64,000 nucleotides of DNA from CBIHON01 sp966211965. GTDB taxonomy: Bacteria; Pseudomonadota; Gammaproteobacteria; Burkholderiales; Burkholderiaceae_D. Numbering within the stretch: the stretch's first letter is position 1; the number at the start of each line of letters is the position of its first letter. Position numbers and translations under genes: made by a program. The notes under the pieces were generated by a model. It had not been told where the DNA came from and searched no databases. It saw nothing but the letters and a program-made list of their open reading frames with translations. Of this stretch, positions 54,740-63,919 are shown in pieces. Location: assembly GCA_966211965.1 (NCBI GenBank), contig CBIHON010000018.1, positions 1-64,000 of the forward strand, read 5' to 3'.

Positions 54740-55642
54740 ATGAAGGATTTTAAAAACAAGGTAGCCATCATTACCGGCGGCGCCAGCGGTTTCGGCCGCG
54801 AGTTTGCCATGGTTGGCGCCAGGTTGGGCATGAAACTGGTGCTGGCCGATGTACAGCAGGAGGCTCTGGACAAGGTCAAGGCCGAGCTGGAAGCACAGGG
54901 CGCTGCCGTGCTGGCGATGCGCTGCGACGTGCGTAAGGCCGAACAAATCCAGGCCTTGGCCGACGCAAGCATGGCCATGTTCGGCGCGGTGCACTTGGTG
55001 TTCAATAACGCCGGTGTAGGTTCTGGTGGACTGGTGTGGGAAAACACCCAAGCCGATTGGGAGTGGGTATTAGGCGTAAACCTGTGGGGCGTGATTCATG
55101 GGGTGCGTGTCTTCACCCCGTTGATGCTGGAGTGCGCGAAAAAAGACTCCAGCTATCAGGGTCACATCGTCAATACTGCTTCGATGGCGGGCTTGCTGAA
55201 TGCGCCGACCATGGGTGTTTACAACGTATCCAAGCATGCTGTCGTGTCCTTGTCTGAGACTCTTTACCATGATTTGAAGCTGGTCGATGCGCCGATCGGC
55301 GCATCGGTGGTGTGCCCGTATTTTGTTCCGACAGGAATCAGCCAATCGCACCTGAATCGCCCCGACGACGTAAAAAACACCGCAGCACCGACCGCCAGTC
55401 AACGCGTGGCGCAGGCAATGTCGCACAAGGCTGTAACGTCGGGTAAGGTGTCGGCCGCGCAGGTCGCCGAGTGGACCTTCAATGCAATCCGCGAGGGAAA
55501 ATTCTATATCTACTCGCATCCGGCTTCATTGGGCAATGTGCAAAAACGCATGGAAGACATCGTCTTGCAGCGCAACCCGGGCGATCCGTATGAAGCGGCG
55601 CCGCAGTTAGGCGCATGGCTGCAGGCGAAGCTGAAGGCATGA
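54740..55642 (+). CDS. Second SDR-family oxidoreductase
   Basis: 300 residues, ATG 54740 behind AAGAGAGA. NAD(P) motif TGGASGFGREFAMVGA, NNAGVGSGG, catalytic Ser in NTASMAG and Tyr/Lys in YNVSKHAVVSLSE. The C-terminal extension (about 235-300) is longer than in FabG, as in many fatty-acid or steroid SDRs. It is 143 bp after the MDR gene in the same direction, so probably part of, or a close neighbour to, the same transcript. The substrate is unknown. Confidence 0.92.
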   Translation: MKDFKNKVAIITGGASGFGREFAMVGARLGMKLVLADVQQEALDKVKAELEAQGAAVLAMRCDVRKAEQIQALADASMAMFGAVHLVFNNAGVGSGGLVWENTQADWEWVLGVNLWGVIHGVRVFTPLMLECAKKDSSYQGHIVNTASMAGLLNAPTMGVYNVSKHAVVSLSETLYHDLKLVDAPIGASVVCPYFVPTGISQSHLNRPDDVKNTAAPTASQRVAQAMSHKAVTSGKVSAAQVAEWTFNAIREGKFYIYSHPASLGNVQKRMEDIVLQRNPGDPYEAAPQLGAWLQAKLKA

Positions 55643-55692
55643 GGATGCGCGGCGTTCGCCAGCGGCGCATTTTTTGGATGAGGAATGATGTC

Positions 55693-56118
55693 ATGAATTA
55701 CCGCCTTACTTTTGGCGACTGGGCCACTCAACAAGCTATGGCGCGAGAAATCCGCTATGAGGTTTTCGTGATCGAACAAAACGTGCCGGTCGAACTTGAA
55801 TGGGATGAGATGGATGCGATTTGCCTGCACGCGATTGCCTACGATTCTCAAGACCGTCCGGCAGGCACCGCCCGTTTGCTGCCCGATGGCCATATCGGCC
55901 GCATGGCTGTCAAAAAATCGACGCGCGGAGGCGGGATTGGGGCCGCCTTGTTGAGGGCGCTGATGCGAGAGGCCCGGCAGCGCGGCGACCATTCGGTCTT
56001 GCTGAATGCACAGGTACAGGCCGAACCGTTTTATGCACGCTTTGGCTTCGTTCGCGATGGAGAGGCATTCATGGAAGCAAATATTCCGCATATCCGGATG
56101 CGGCATGATTTTCGCTAA
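55693..56118 (+). CDS. GNAT N-acetyltransferase, ElaA-like
   Basis: 141 residues from ATG 55693 with GAGGAA 7-12 bases upstream. REIRYEVFVIEQNVPVELEW near the start and RMAVKKSTRGGGIGAALLRA (acetyl-CoA loop) match the ElaA/YjcF branch of GNAT proteins. FYARFGFVRDGEAFMEANIP is the usual C-terminal signature. The amine acceptor is not known for this group. It starts 50 bp after the SDR stop but has its own ribosome site and an unrelated function. Confidence 0.88.
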   Translation: MNYRLTFGDWATQQAMAREIRYEVFVIEQNVPVELEWDEMDAICLHAIAYDSQDRPAGTARLLPDGHIGRMAVKKSTRGGGIGAALLRALMREARQRGDHSVLLNAQVQAEPFYARFGFVRDGEAFMEANIPHIRMRHDFR

Positions 56119-56411
56119 AAAAGCGCGGCCTGCTTACCCCATTCTTTTGAAAAATCCCATGAACATGAGATTGCCTTGAATTTTTATTTTTGAATAATGC
56201 AAAATTTATAAAGTATTCAAGTTAAAAGTTGTGGCGTAATGCCTTTCCTCCTGTTATTCTTCCATTGTTTGTTTTGCAAGTTGTTGTTTGAATATTGCTT
56301 GCAAATCACATTTCGTAAAATCTTCAATATGTAGTCAAGGTCGAGAGCGCGTCTCGACCGCTGACCGGTTTCGCGGAGCCGTGAGGTTCCCACTTTTTAA
56401 GCTCGAATCAA

Positions 56412-56699
56412 ATGACTGTTTTCAAGAAAACCAAGGCTGGACATATTGGCCGCATCTTCAAATCCCCCATTAGCGCCCACTTTGCGGCAGTTTTTGGTTC
56501 CTTTGCTATTTTTACGCTGGTGCCGCTGCAAGCACATGCCGACTTCTTCAAATGCAAGGATGCAAACGGAAAATTTTCCTACCAGCAGGTTCCATGCGAG
56601 AAAAATGCAGACCAGCAGCAAATGCGGCAGGGGCCTCGCCGCTTGATAACGGTTGGCGGTGACAAAAAGACCAAGTCTGAAGCCGAACAACGGCAATGA
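56412..56699 (+). CDS. DUF4124-type small exported protein
   Basis: 95 residues, ATG 56412. The N-terminus has a long export signal (HFAAVFGSFAIFTLVPLQAH|A); the mature part FFKCKDANGKFSYQQVPCEK is the DUF4124 signature ('yrwvDanGkvvYsdqpC') with two Cys for a disulfide. Function unknown; the family is widespread in Proteobacteria as periplasmic or surface proteins. Converges on the NRDE gene with adjacent stops. The 293-bp gap upstream (56119-56411) is AT-rich with nothing else evident. Confidence 0.85.
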   Translation: MTVFKKTKAGHIGRIFKSPISAHFAAVFGSFAIFTLVPLQAHADFFKCKDANGKFSYQQVPCEKNADQQQMRQGPRRLITVGGDKKTKSEAEQRQ

Positions 56700-57425
56700 T
56701 TATTTGATCGGACGCTCGCTCAGTACCGCAGCGTTCGAGTCGTGCAGGCGCACCAGCGTCGATACCCGCGTCCCGTAGGTCGGCGACTCGATACATACCG
56801 CCGACAACATCCTTTCCAGTTCCACGTCGACACCGGTCTTAGGCAAACGGCAGTCCGAAGCGCGCGCGGTGTCGGTCAGCATTTCGAAATAGGCATCCTC
56901 CGACGCACCCTGGCAAAGCAGGCTGGCGAATTGGGCCTTGGTCCTCACCACCTTCGGCCAAGGCGTATCGAGCAAGCCGTTTGATAAGCCGTATATGCCC
57001 GGCGCCAGCGGCTTGCCGTTGCGCACATCTGCCTGGCCTCGATTGGAAAACCAGATAAGCCGGTCGCGGTCGCCAACCAGCAGATTGAAGCCATTAAACC
57101 TGTCGTCCTGGCTGACGATTTCTGCCACGTATTCTTCGGCATTCATTTCCCCGGCCAGATAGTTTGCAACCAGGACGCCGCGTGAAGGAGCATCTTCTCG
57201 CCGCTCCGAGGGCGCACGGATATTGGTCAACGCGGCGAAACGGCCGTCCCGTGTCACGCCCAGCCAAGTGCCGCCGCCTTGCAAGTCGCGCCCGGCAAAG
57301 ACCTGAGGATAGTCGTCCCACCAGCCCGCAGCGGAAGCAGGACGATCATAGAATTCATCGCGATTGCCGGCGGCTATCAGCGGCATGCCTGGGATTACTT
57401 GCCAGGCGAACACGATCAGGCACAT
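56700..57425 (-). CDS. NRDE-family (TANGO2-like) protein
   Basis: 241 residues. MCLIVFAWQV starts with the Cys2 typical of the family, followed by GNRDEFYDRPA with the NRDE motif near residue 22. GRDLQGGGTWLGVTRDGRFA and LTNIRAP fit the Ntn-hydrolase-like fold. The eukaryotic TANGO2 homologue is implicated in heme or lipid handling; the bacterial role is unsettled. Its ATG at 57425 overlaps the end of the DUF4936 gene by 10 bases, so the two are one unit. Confidence 0.9.
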   Translation of the reverse strand: MCLIVFAWQVIPGMPLIAAGNRDEFYDRPASAAGWWDDYPQVFAGRDLQGGGTWLGVTRDGRFAALTNIRAPSERREDAPSRGVLVANYLAGEMNAEEYVAEIVSQDDRFNGFNLLVGDRDRLIWFSNRGQADVRNGKPLAPGIYGLSNGLLDTPWPKVVRTKAQFASLLCQGASEDAYFEMLTDTARASDCRLPKTGVDVELERMLSAVCIESPTYGTRVSTLVRLHDSNAAVLSERPIK

Positions 57426-57703
57426 GGTGACAGGTCCAAAAAAAATTCTGAGTGACGCTCGCCGGTAATTAGCGAGTTCAATTCCGCTGCTTCGACGGCG
57501 CGAGTCAATATTGCGCCGAAATCTTGCTCAACTGCAAGGTAAATTTCCAGCCAGGTTTGATAACCCTCTTTCTCTTCGGGACGGCGCTTAACGGTGGCTG
57601 CAACGCCGTGCTCTTGCATCAGCGTTGTTTGCATCGTCAATACCCGTGTTCGCAAAACCGCAGCCTGGTCGCTACGAACCCGGTAATAGATGTACAAATC
57701 CAT
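57416..57703 (-). CDS. DUF4936 family protein
   Basis: 95 residues. MDLYIYYRVRSDQAAVLRTR and RRPEEKEGYQTWLEIYLAVE are characteristic of DUF4936, a ferredoxin-like small protein found beside ygfZ in betaproteobacteria. No catalytic motif. It starts 27 bp after ygfZ on the same strand and overlaps the NRDE gene at its end, so ygfZ-DUF4936-NRDE is probably an operon. Confidence 0.85.
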   Translation of the reverse strand: MDLYIYYRVRSDQAAVLRTRVLTMQTTLMQEHGVAATVKRRPEEKEGYQTWLEIYLAVEQDFGAILTRAVEAAELNSLITGERHSEFFLDLSPCA

Positions 57704-57730
57704 GTTGCGCCGCTAATGCCGAGAGTTAGC

Positions 57731-58792
57731 TCATGCCGGGTCGGGCAGGGCATACGGCAGTGCCGCAAACCGCAAGGCAGGGCCGTCCGCAGAACCGAGG
57801 TGTACGGTGCCTGACTGCGTGGCCGCGAGCTTGATCTCCACCAGGCAGTCCGTCTGCTCCGGAGCGCTATTTTCCGCATTGACAATCATGCCGCAAGGCT
57901 GGCCTGGGTCGGCTGGGGAAAATACTTCCATGCCGGCTTTGGTTTCCGTGGTTGAAATTGATGCCAACAATGCACGGCGCTTGAGTTTGCCGAGGTATTG
58001 GCTGCGAGCGACGATTTCTTGGCCGGGATAACAGCCTTTCTTGAAATTCACTCCGCCGATCAGTTCAAAATTGATCATCTGCGGCACGAACTGCTCTTGC
58101 GTGGCTTGCGTTATGTGGGGGATTCCGGCTTGGATTTCGGTCAGGCGCCAGACTTGGGGGCCGACCGCTTGCAGCGTTCGCGCCAGAATCGGCCAAGCTT
58201 GCTGCGCCGACTCCAAGGTCGCAATCCACTGATAGCGCGGAACGCCTGCACTATCTGCTACGCGGAGCAAGGTTCCTGCTGCGGAGTCAACTTTGCCATA
58301 AGGCGCAGCGGGCAAAACCGGAAACCATTGCGCCAGCAAGGCGGCCGCCTTGTTTCCTGCCAAGCCGAGCAGCACGTGCCCGGGCGTGGAATCGGCCAGC
58401 TTGACCTTGGCGCGCAACACAAACATTTGCAGCCGCTTTTGTACTGCGGGCTGGATCTCGCGGGGGAGTTGCAGCATGATGTTGACGCTCGATTTCCAGG
58501 CCAGGAAGGTCGCCAGCAAGCGGCCTTTCGGGGAGCAATAACCGGCCAAGCGCGCTTCGGCCGACCCGAGGTGTTCTACGTCATTGGTCAGTTGGTTATG
58601 GAGAAAATGGGCAGCATCTTCGCCGGAAACGGCGATCAAACCAAGGTGGGTAAGCGGTGCGGCAAAATCGGCGGGAAGTACGGCGGATGCGGAATTGCCT
58701 GTGAAACCGTGCACTTGGGGAGTTGCGTCCTCGGATACTCTCGCGCCGTGTTGTACAAGAAATTGCAGCCAGCTTGTCAGGATGTCAGTCAT
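57731..58792 (-). CDS. ygfZ: Folate-binding Fe-S assembly / tRNA-modifying protein YgfZ
   Basis: 353 residues. The signature KGCYPGQEIVARSQYLGK near residue 255, with the conserved Cys in K-G-C-Y-x-G-Q-E, identifies YgfZ/IBA57. It binds tetrahydrofolate and supports maturation of [4Fe-4S] enzymes such as MiaB. AVSGEDAAHFLHNQLTNDV near residue 54 fits the GcvT-like fold. First gene of the minus-strand operon, divergent from mltG with 98 bp between the starts, where both promoters must lie. Confidence 0.95.
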   Translation of the reverse strand: MTDILTSWLQFLVQHGARVSEDATPQVHGFTGNSASAVLPADFAAPLTHLGLIAVSGEDAAHFLHNQLTNDVEHLGSAEARLAGYCSPKGRLLATFLAWKSSVNIMLQLPREIQPAVQKRLQMFVLRAKVKLADSTPGHVLLGLAGNKAAALLAQWFPVLPAAPYGKVDSAAGTLLRVADSAGVPRYQWIATLESAQQAWPILARTLQAVGPQVWRLTEIQAGIPHITQATQEQFVPQMINFELIGGVNFKKGCYPGQEIVARSQYLGKLKRRALLASISTTETKAGMEVFSPADPGQPCGMIVNAENSAPEQTDCLVEIKLAATQSGTVHLGSADGPALRFAALPYALPDPA

Positions 58793-58890
58793 AAAATCAG
58801 GGGGATTTTTATTTAGCGTTTATCATTGAGGGTTGATTATAGTAGCGTCAGAAAAACGCGTCGGACCTCACGTTGGAATTGTCTTCAGGC

Positions 58891-59889
58891 ATGTCATTCA
58901 TAAAAAAAATTGTCGTTTTAATGCTTGTCCTCGCTTTAATCTTCGCGGGCGGCATCCTGTATTGGGCCCGCCAACCGATCATCACGAAGGATCAGCCTGC
59001 AATCGAATTCTCGATCAAGGCCGGCAGCGGCTCCAGGAGCACAGCCCAACAGATTGCCAGCGCAGGCGTGCCGGTCAATCCGATTTTGCTTGCCTTGCTG
59101 GCGCGCGGCACCGGCAAAAGCGGCAAGCTGAAGGCCGGGAATTATGAATTAAAACCGGGCACGACGCCGTTGAAGCTGATCGACCAGTTGGTACGTGGAG
59201 AATTTGCCCAAGAGGCGCTGGCCATTATCGAGGGTTGGACATTCAAGCAGATGCGTCAAGCCGTGGCGATGCACCCAGCCTTGAATCACGACACCGCCGC
59301 TCTCTCCGACAAGGATTTGCTGGCCAAAGTCAGTCCCGATTTCAAGATGCCGGAAGGTTTATTCTTCCCGGATACTTATCTGTTCGCCAAGGGGGCGAGC
59401 GATCTGCAAATCTACAAGCAGGCGCATGCGCTGCTGCTCAAGCGGCTTAACGATGCCTGGGCCAAGCGCGACCTGTCTCTGCCCTACAAGACGCCCTATG
59501 AAGCCTTGATCATGGCTTCAATCATCGAAAAGGAAACCGGTCAAAAGTCCGAGCGCGACCAGATAGCAGGCGTGTTCGTGAATCGCCTGCGGCAGGGCAT
59601 GCTGCTGCAGACCGATCCAACCGTGATCTACGGCATGGGAGACAAGTATGCCGGTCAGATCCATAAACGCGATCTGCTGACCGATACACCCTACAATACC
59701 TACACCCGTGCCGGGCTGCCGCCCACGCCGATTGCGTTGCCGGGCGCCGCGTCACTGCTGGCGGCGCTCAATCCGGCCAAAACCGATTCGCTGTATTTCG
59801 TCTCGCGCGGCGATGGCACCAGCCATTTTTCAGATAACCTGGATGACCATAACCGAGCCGTCAACAAGTACCAGCGTCAACAAAATTAA
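58891..59889 (+). CDS. mltG: Endolytic murein transglycosylase MltG
   Basis: 332 residues from ATG 58891; an upstream TTG at 58873 is less likely. One N-terminal membrane segment (IVVLMLVLALIFAGGILYWA), a LysM-like region, then the YceG catalytic domain with the active Glu in MASIIEKETGQKSERDQIAG and VFVNRLRQGMLLQTDPTVIY. Cuts nascent glycan strands and ends their synthesis. Heads the mltG-tmk-holB-pilZ-tatD run; tmk follows after 22 bp. Confidence 0.95.
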   Translation: MSFIKKIVVLMLVLALIFAGGILYWARQPIITKDQPAIEFSIKAGSGSRSTAQQIASAGVPVNPILLALLARGTGKSGKLKAGNYELKPGTTPLKLIDQLVRGEFAQEALAIIEGWTFKQMRQAVAMHPALNHDTAALSDKDLLAKVSPDFKMPEGLFFPDTYLFAKGASDLQIYKQAHALLLKRLNDAWAKRDLSLPYKTPYEALIMASIIEKETGQKSERDQIAGVFVNRLRQGMLLQTDPTVIYGMGDKYAGQIHKRDLLTDTPYNTYTRAGLPPTPIALPGAASLLAALNPAKTDSLYFVSRGDGTSHFSDNLDDHNRAVNKYQRQQN

Positions 59890-59911
59890 TGATTATGCGA
59901 TTGGCAAGAAT

Positions 59912-60520
59912 ATGACCCGCGGTAAATTCATCAGCTTTGAAGGCATCGATGGGGCCGGTAAATCCACGCATCTGGCCTTTGCGGCCGAACTGTTGCGTAC
60001 CGCCGGCAAGACCGTCATTACGACGCGGGAGCCAGGCGGCACCGCGTTGGGCGAAAAATTGCGAGAGTTGCTGCTGCACCAAAAAATGCATCTGGAAACC
60101 GAAGCCTTGTTGATGTTTGCTGCCCGCCGCGAACATTTGGCCCAGGTGATCGAACCGGCACTGGCGCACGGCGATTGGGTGATCTCCGACCGGTTTACAG
60201 ACGCCAGTTTCGCCTATCAGGGCGGAGGGAGGAAACTGGATTTGCGAAAGCTGGAGATCCTTGAGCAGTGGGTGCATCCTCATTTGCAGCCCGACCTGAC
60301 CTTGTTGTTCGATGTACCGCTGGAGGTGGCGCGGGGCAGGTTGGATGCAGCGCGCGAGCCGGATAAATTCGAGCAGGAAAAAGATGATTTTTTTGCCGCA
60401 ACGCGGGCCGAATATTTGCGCCGGGCCGCCGAGTTTCCTGGCAGGTTCCGCGTCATCGACTCGAACCAACCTATACGGGATATCAAGAAAATACTTGAGA
60501 AAATCATCTTAAGTATTTGA
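59912..60520 (+). CDS. tmk: Thymidylate kinase
   Basis: 202 residues from ATG 59912. Phosphorylates dTMP to dTDP. P-loop FEGIDGAGKSTH is at residues 8-19, TREPGGTALGEKLREL follows, and the DRF motif lies in VISDRFTDASFAYQGGGRKL. The length is normal. The upstream open frame runs into mltG and is not used. holB begins 58 bp on. Confidence 0.96.
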   Translation: MTRGKFISFEGIDGAGKSTHLAFAAELLRTAGKTVITTREPGGTALGEKLRELLLHQKMHLETEALLMFAARREHLAQVIEPALAHGDWVISDRFTDASFAYQGGGRKLDLRKLEILEQWVHPHLQPDLTLLFDVPLEVARGRLDAAREPDKFEQEKDDFFAATRAEYLRRAAEFPGRFRVIDSNQPIRDIKKILEKIILSI

Positions 60521-60578
60521 ATTTTAAATATATTTTGTTCTATTTGATGTTTTACTTTTAAAGTAGATTCTAGATTGC

Positions 60579-61613
60579 ATGAATAGTCCGATTTTTCCTT
60601 GGCAAGAGAGCGCATGGCAGCAATTGCAGCAAATGCGGGGCCGTTTGCCGCATGCGATCCTGTTCCACGGAACCGAGGGCATAGGAAAGGCCCAATTCGC
60701 CGAGCGTTTTGCGCAATCGTTGCTGTGTGAAACGCCGGGGACAATCGGCCATGCTTGCGGTCAATGCGGCTCTTGCGGCTGGTTTTTGCAATACAGCCAT
60801 CCCGATTACCGGCGGGTGCGTCCTGAAGTGCTGGAAGAAGACGAGGCTGGCGAGAGTGTGGAAGAAGGGGACGGAGGCAAGAAATCAGCGAAAGCGGCCA
60901 AGGCGCCTTCCAAGGATATTCGAATCGACCAGATCCGTGCGCTGGCCGATTTCATGAACGTCTCCACGCACCGCCAAGGCCTGCGGGTAATCGTGCTGTA
61001 TCCAGCCGAAGCTTTGAACGCGGCTTCGGCCAATGCCTTGCTTAAGACACTGGAAGAACCGCCGCCCAACACCATGTTTTTGCTGGTGTCGAACAGTCTT
61101 GACCGGTTGTTGCCAACCATTCTGTCGCGTTGCCGCAAGTTCGCCCTGAGCTTGCCCACGCAAGAGGAAGCACTGGCTTGGCTGACTGCGCAAGGCGTCA
61201 AGGACGCCGATGCTTGGCTTGCCGAGCAGGGCGGCGCACCGCTCGCTGCCCACGCCTTGTCGCAAACCGACGGACGTGAAGTGATGGATGATTTCTTGCG
61301 GCAATTGGCACAGCCTGGTGTTGAGAATGCCTTGAAAACCGCTGACCGGATGCAGAAAATGCCCGTTGCCGATCTGGTTGCCTGGTTGCAGCGTTGGTTA
61401 TACGATGTACTTTCTGTCAAATTTTCCGGCAGAATCCGGTATTATCCACGCTATCGGAAGGAACTTTCCGGTTTGGCAGAGCGTGTGGAAACCGGTGCCT
61501 TGTTGAGTGCGCTCAAAGGAATCAACGAGCGTCGCGCGATCGCTGAGCATCCGTTGTCCGCCAAGCTCTTCATTGAAGACATGTTGCTGGATTATTCAAT
61601 ACTTTTTTCCTGA
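60579..61613 (+). CDS. holB: DNA polymerase III subunit delta'
   Basis: 344 residues. Part of the clamp-loader complex that opens the sliding clamp. P-loop-like HGTEGIGKAQFAERFAQSLL, zinc-finger cysteines in CGQCGSCGWF, and LLKTLEEPPPNTMFLLVSNS with the SRC motif (LSRCRKFAL) are the family marks. An acidic linker (LEEDEAGESVEEGDGGKKSA, about 87-106) is inserted after the zinc region, as in other Burkholderiales. Start ATG 60579. Confidence 0.95.
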   Translation: MNSPIFPWQESAWQQLQQMRGRLPHAILFHGTEGIGKAQFAERFAQSLLCETPGTIGHACGQCGSCGWFLQYSHPDYRRVRPEVLEEDEAGESVEEGDGGKKSAKAAKAPSKDIRIDQIRALADFMNVSTHRQGLRVIVLYPAEALNAASANALLKTLEEPPPNTMFLLVSNSLDRLLPTILSRCRKFALSLPTQEEALAWLTAQGVKDADAWLAEQGGAPLAAHALSQTDGREVMDDFLRQLAQPGVENALKTADRMQKMPVADLVAWLQRWLYDVLSVKFSGRIRYYPRYRKELSGLAERVETGALLSALKGINERRAIAEHPLSAKLFIEDMLLDYSILFS

Positions 61614-61624
61614 AAGGACTGGGC

Positions 61625-62002
61625 ATGGCCGACCTTCCACCGAGCGCTTCTCCCGCAAATGTTGCGAGGCCATCGGTATTGTCGCTCCCGATCAAGGAAA
61701 AAGCAGCTTTGTATGCGGCCTATATGCCGTTTTTGGTGAACGGCGGGATTTTTGTGCCGACTTCCAAGCAATACAAGATTGGCGACGAAATCTACTTGAT
61801 CCTGACTTTAATGGATGACACGACCAAGTACCCGATCGCCGGGAAGATTGCCTGGATCACTCCGGCCGGCGCCAACAATAACAAGGCGCAAGGGATCGGT
61901 GTGCATTTTTCGGCGGATGAGAGCGGTGCACGGGTCAAGCAGCGCATCGAAGAATTGCTGGGTGCTGCGATCGGCTCTTCGCGCGCCACGCATACTCTGT
62001 AA
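61625..62002 (+). CDS. pilZ: Type IV pilus PilZ-domain protein
   Basis: 125 residues, ATG 61625, 11 bp after holB. LPIKEKAALYAAYMPFLVNG, GGIFVPTSKQYKIGDEIYLI and IAGKIAWITPAGANNNKAQG are the pattern of the PilZ protein of type IV pili. Unlike other PilZ domains it lacks the RxxxR c-di-GMP motif at the N-terminus, as usual for this branch. It promotes pilus assembly through PilB and FimX-type partners. The holB-pilZ-tatD order is conserved in the class. Confidence 0.92.
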   Translation: MADLPPSASPANVARPSVLSLPIKEKAALYAAYMPFLVNGGIFVPTSKQYKIGDEIYLILTLMDDTTKYPIAGKIAWITPAGANNNKAQGIGVHFSADESGARVKQRIEELLGAAIGSSRATHTL

Positions 62003-62170
62003 ATGAATTTGCTGTACTGTAAAGAGAGGCCGATAAGCTCGGCAAGCGGATAGAATTCAAGGAGCTGGAGACAAAATTCTGCACGGCCCAATCTCGAGGC
62101 TGCCCGCTACGTTCTGTCTACATTTTCCTGGCATTTTCCCGTAGCTCGGGCGCGCCGCGCAACCCGTACA

Positions 62171-62959
62171 ATGTCGCCCATGTATATCGATTCCCACTGC
62201 CATATCAATTTTCCAGAACTTGCCGTACGCTTGCCTGAGATCTTCGGCAAGATGGCCGAGAACCGTGTCAGCCATGCACTATGCGTTTCGGTTGATCTGC
62301 CCGATTTTCCACAAGTACTTGATCTTGCTGAGAAATATCCGAATGTCTATGCTTCGGTCGGCGTCCATCCAGACTACGAAGACACTCCTGAGCCCAGCGT
62401 CGAGGAGCTGGTCCGCCTGTCACGGCATCCGAAAATCGTCGCAATCGGTGAAACCGGGCTGGATTACTACCGTCTGACCGGCGACCTTGAGTGGCAGCGC
62501 GAGCGCTTCCGCAACCACATCCGTGCCTCGCGAGCTACCGGGAAACCGCTGATTATCCATACTCGCGCCGCCTCCGAGGATACGATACGCATCATGCGTG
62601 AAGAGGGCGCCGGTACCGGGCAGGGCGGCGCTGCGGGCGTCATGCACTGTTTTACCGAATCCTTGGAGATCGCTGAAGCGGCCATGGAGATGGGGTTTTA
62701 TATTTCATTTTCCGGCATCGTGACCTTCAAGAATGCCAAGGAATTGCAGGCGGTGGCGCTCGCAGTACCGCTGGAACGCATGCTGATCGAGACTGATTCC
62801 CCCTACCTGGCGCCGGTGCCGCATCGCGGAAAGATGAATGAACCCGGCTTTGTCTGCCATGTGGCAGAGTTCCTGGCGAAACTGAAGGGATTGCCTCTGG
62901 AGCGGGTTGCGCAGCAGACGACAGATAATTTTTTTAATTTATTCAAGGCTATACGTTAA
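62171..62959 (+). CDS. TatD-family metal-dependent hydrolase
   Basis: 262 residues from ATG 62171, or 259 from ATG 62180 (MYIDSHCHINFPEL), which better matches the family start. Metal ligands are DSHCH, GETGLDYYR (Glu), IHTRAASEDT (His), MHCFTES (His) and IETDSPYLAP (Asp). TatD proteins are 3'-5' exonucleases or D-aminoacyl-tRNA deacylase-like enzymes. It lies 168 bp after pilZ, a gap with no other feature. Confidence 0.93.
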   Translation: MSPMYIDSHCHINFPELAVRLPEIFGKMAENRVSHALCVSVDLPDFPQVLDLAEKYPNVYASVGVHPDYEDTPEPSVEELVRLSRHPKIVAIGETGLDYYRLTGDLEWQRERFRNHIRASRATGKPLIIHTRAASEDTIRIMREEGAGTGQGGAAGVMHCFTESLEIAEAAMEMGFYISFSGIVTFKNAKELQAVALAVPLERMLIETDSPYLAPVPHRGKMNEPGFVCHVAEFLAKLKGLPLERVAQQTTDNFFNLFKAIR

Positions 62960-62966
62960 TAAATTA

Positions 62967-63632
62967 ATGTTAAATATCAGAAATACTTTCAGGCATGTTT
63001 TCCTGATCGCCGCATTTGCATTATTGCCGTCTTTGAGTGCAGCAGGCGCCTATGATGATTTTTTTCGGGCGGTCAAGCTCGATGATGCTCCGACCATCAC
63101 GTCGTTGTTGCGGCGCGGCCTCGATCCCAACTTGATCGAGGCCGAACGCGGGGATACCGGCCTGATCCTGGCAATGCGGGAAGGTTCGATGAGTGTGTTC
63201 GAGGTATTGATCAATGCATACAACATCGACCTCGAGGCCAAGGCGCGCAACGGCGACACGGCTTTGATGCTGGCTGCTTTCAAGGGGAACAAGCAGGCGG
63301 TCGCGGAACTTTTGGAAAAAGGCGCGGAACCGAACCGGCCTGGCTGGACCGCCTTGCATTATGCCGCCGCCATCGGTAATAACGAGATTGTGCGGTTGCT
63401 GTTGGATAAGTCCGCTTACATCGATGCCGAATCGCCTAACAAGACCACGCCGATCATGATGGCCGCGCGCGGCGGGCATATCCTGACGGTCAAACTGCTG
63501 CTCGATGAAGGCGCGGATGCCACCTTGAAGAACGATCTCGGCATGAGCGCAATCGATTTCGCCAAGAAATATGAATTCAATGACATCGTGGAAGGCTTGA
63601 CCTATCGGCTTAAAAAAGCGGGCAAGCTTTAA
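62967..63632 (+). CDS. Exported ankyrin-repeat protein
   Basis: 221 residues from ATG 62967, 7 bp after the tatD stop. A signal peptide (FRHVFLIAAFALLPSLSAAG) is followed by about five ankyrin repeats: DTGLILAMREGSMSVFEVLI, GDTALMLAAFKGNKQAVAEL, GWTALHYAAAIGNNEIVRLL, KTTPIMMAARGGHILTVKLL. Probably a periplasmic protein-binding module; such genes often end this operon in betaproteobacteria. The frame upstream of 62967 lies within tatD. Confidence 0.9.
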   Translation: MLNIRNTFRHVFLIAAFALLPSLSAAGAYDDFFRAVKLDDAPTITSLLRRGLDPNLIEAERGDTGLILAMREGSMSVFEVLINAYNIDLEAKARNGDTALMLAAFKGNKQAVAELLEKGAEPNRPGWTALHYAAAIGNNEIVRLLLDKSAYIDAESPNKTTPIMMAARGGHILTVKLLLDEGADATLKNDLGMSAIDFAKKYEFNDIVEGLTYRLKKAGKL

Positions 63633-63789
63633 GAACCTATCTCAGCAGGGAGCACGCCCGGCTTGCCGCCCCATTCAGAAGCGGGGGCGGTGTTGGTCGT
63701 TGTAGCATGGCTCGCCATGCGTCCTCCTCCCGCCTTGCCCGCGCTCCGGATGGCCCGCAAGCCGGGCGCGCTTCCTTGAGATAGGTTCT
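63632..63789. repeat. 158-bp imperfect palindrome (element D)
   Basis: Arms AGAACCTATCTCA (63632-63644) and TGAGATAGGTTCT (63777-63789) match 13/13. Further in, CGCCCGGCTTGC and GCAAGCCGGGCG are also inverted. The tip carries ATGGC-TC-GCCAT preceded by GTCGTTG. It begins right at the ankyrin gene stop, where the stem could act as a terminator or 3' stabiliser. Confidence 0.85.
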
Positions 63790-63912
63790 AGAGCAGTTTC
63801 AGCCTGACCGTACACGGCCAATCTTGCGCCTGCGATGCTCACCGTACCATTCGTACGGTTGCGCTTCTCGGCTCAACCTTGGCTCCTGTACAGTCAGGCT
63901 GAAACTGCTCTA
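63789..63912 (-). repeat. 124-bp palindromic repeat, copy C (inverted, diverged)
   Basis: Arms TAGAGCAGTTTCAGCCTGAC and GTCAGGCTGAAACTGCTCTA are perfectly inverted (20/20). Read on the plus strand, the interior matches the reverse complement of copies A and B: GGCCAATCT, GCCT..G.TGCTC, CGTAC....GTACG, CTCGGC, ACCTTG.CTCC. Thus it is the same family in opposite orientation. The stem sequence changed (AGTTTCA for ATTTTTA) on both arms together. It abuts element D. Confidence 0.85.
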
Positions 63913-63919
63913 GAGCCTC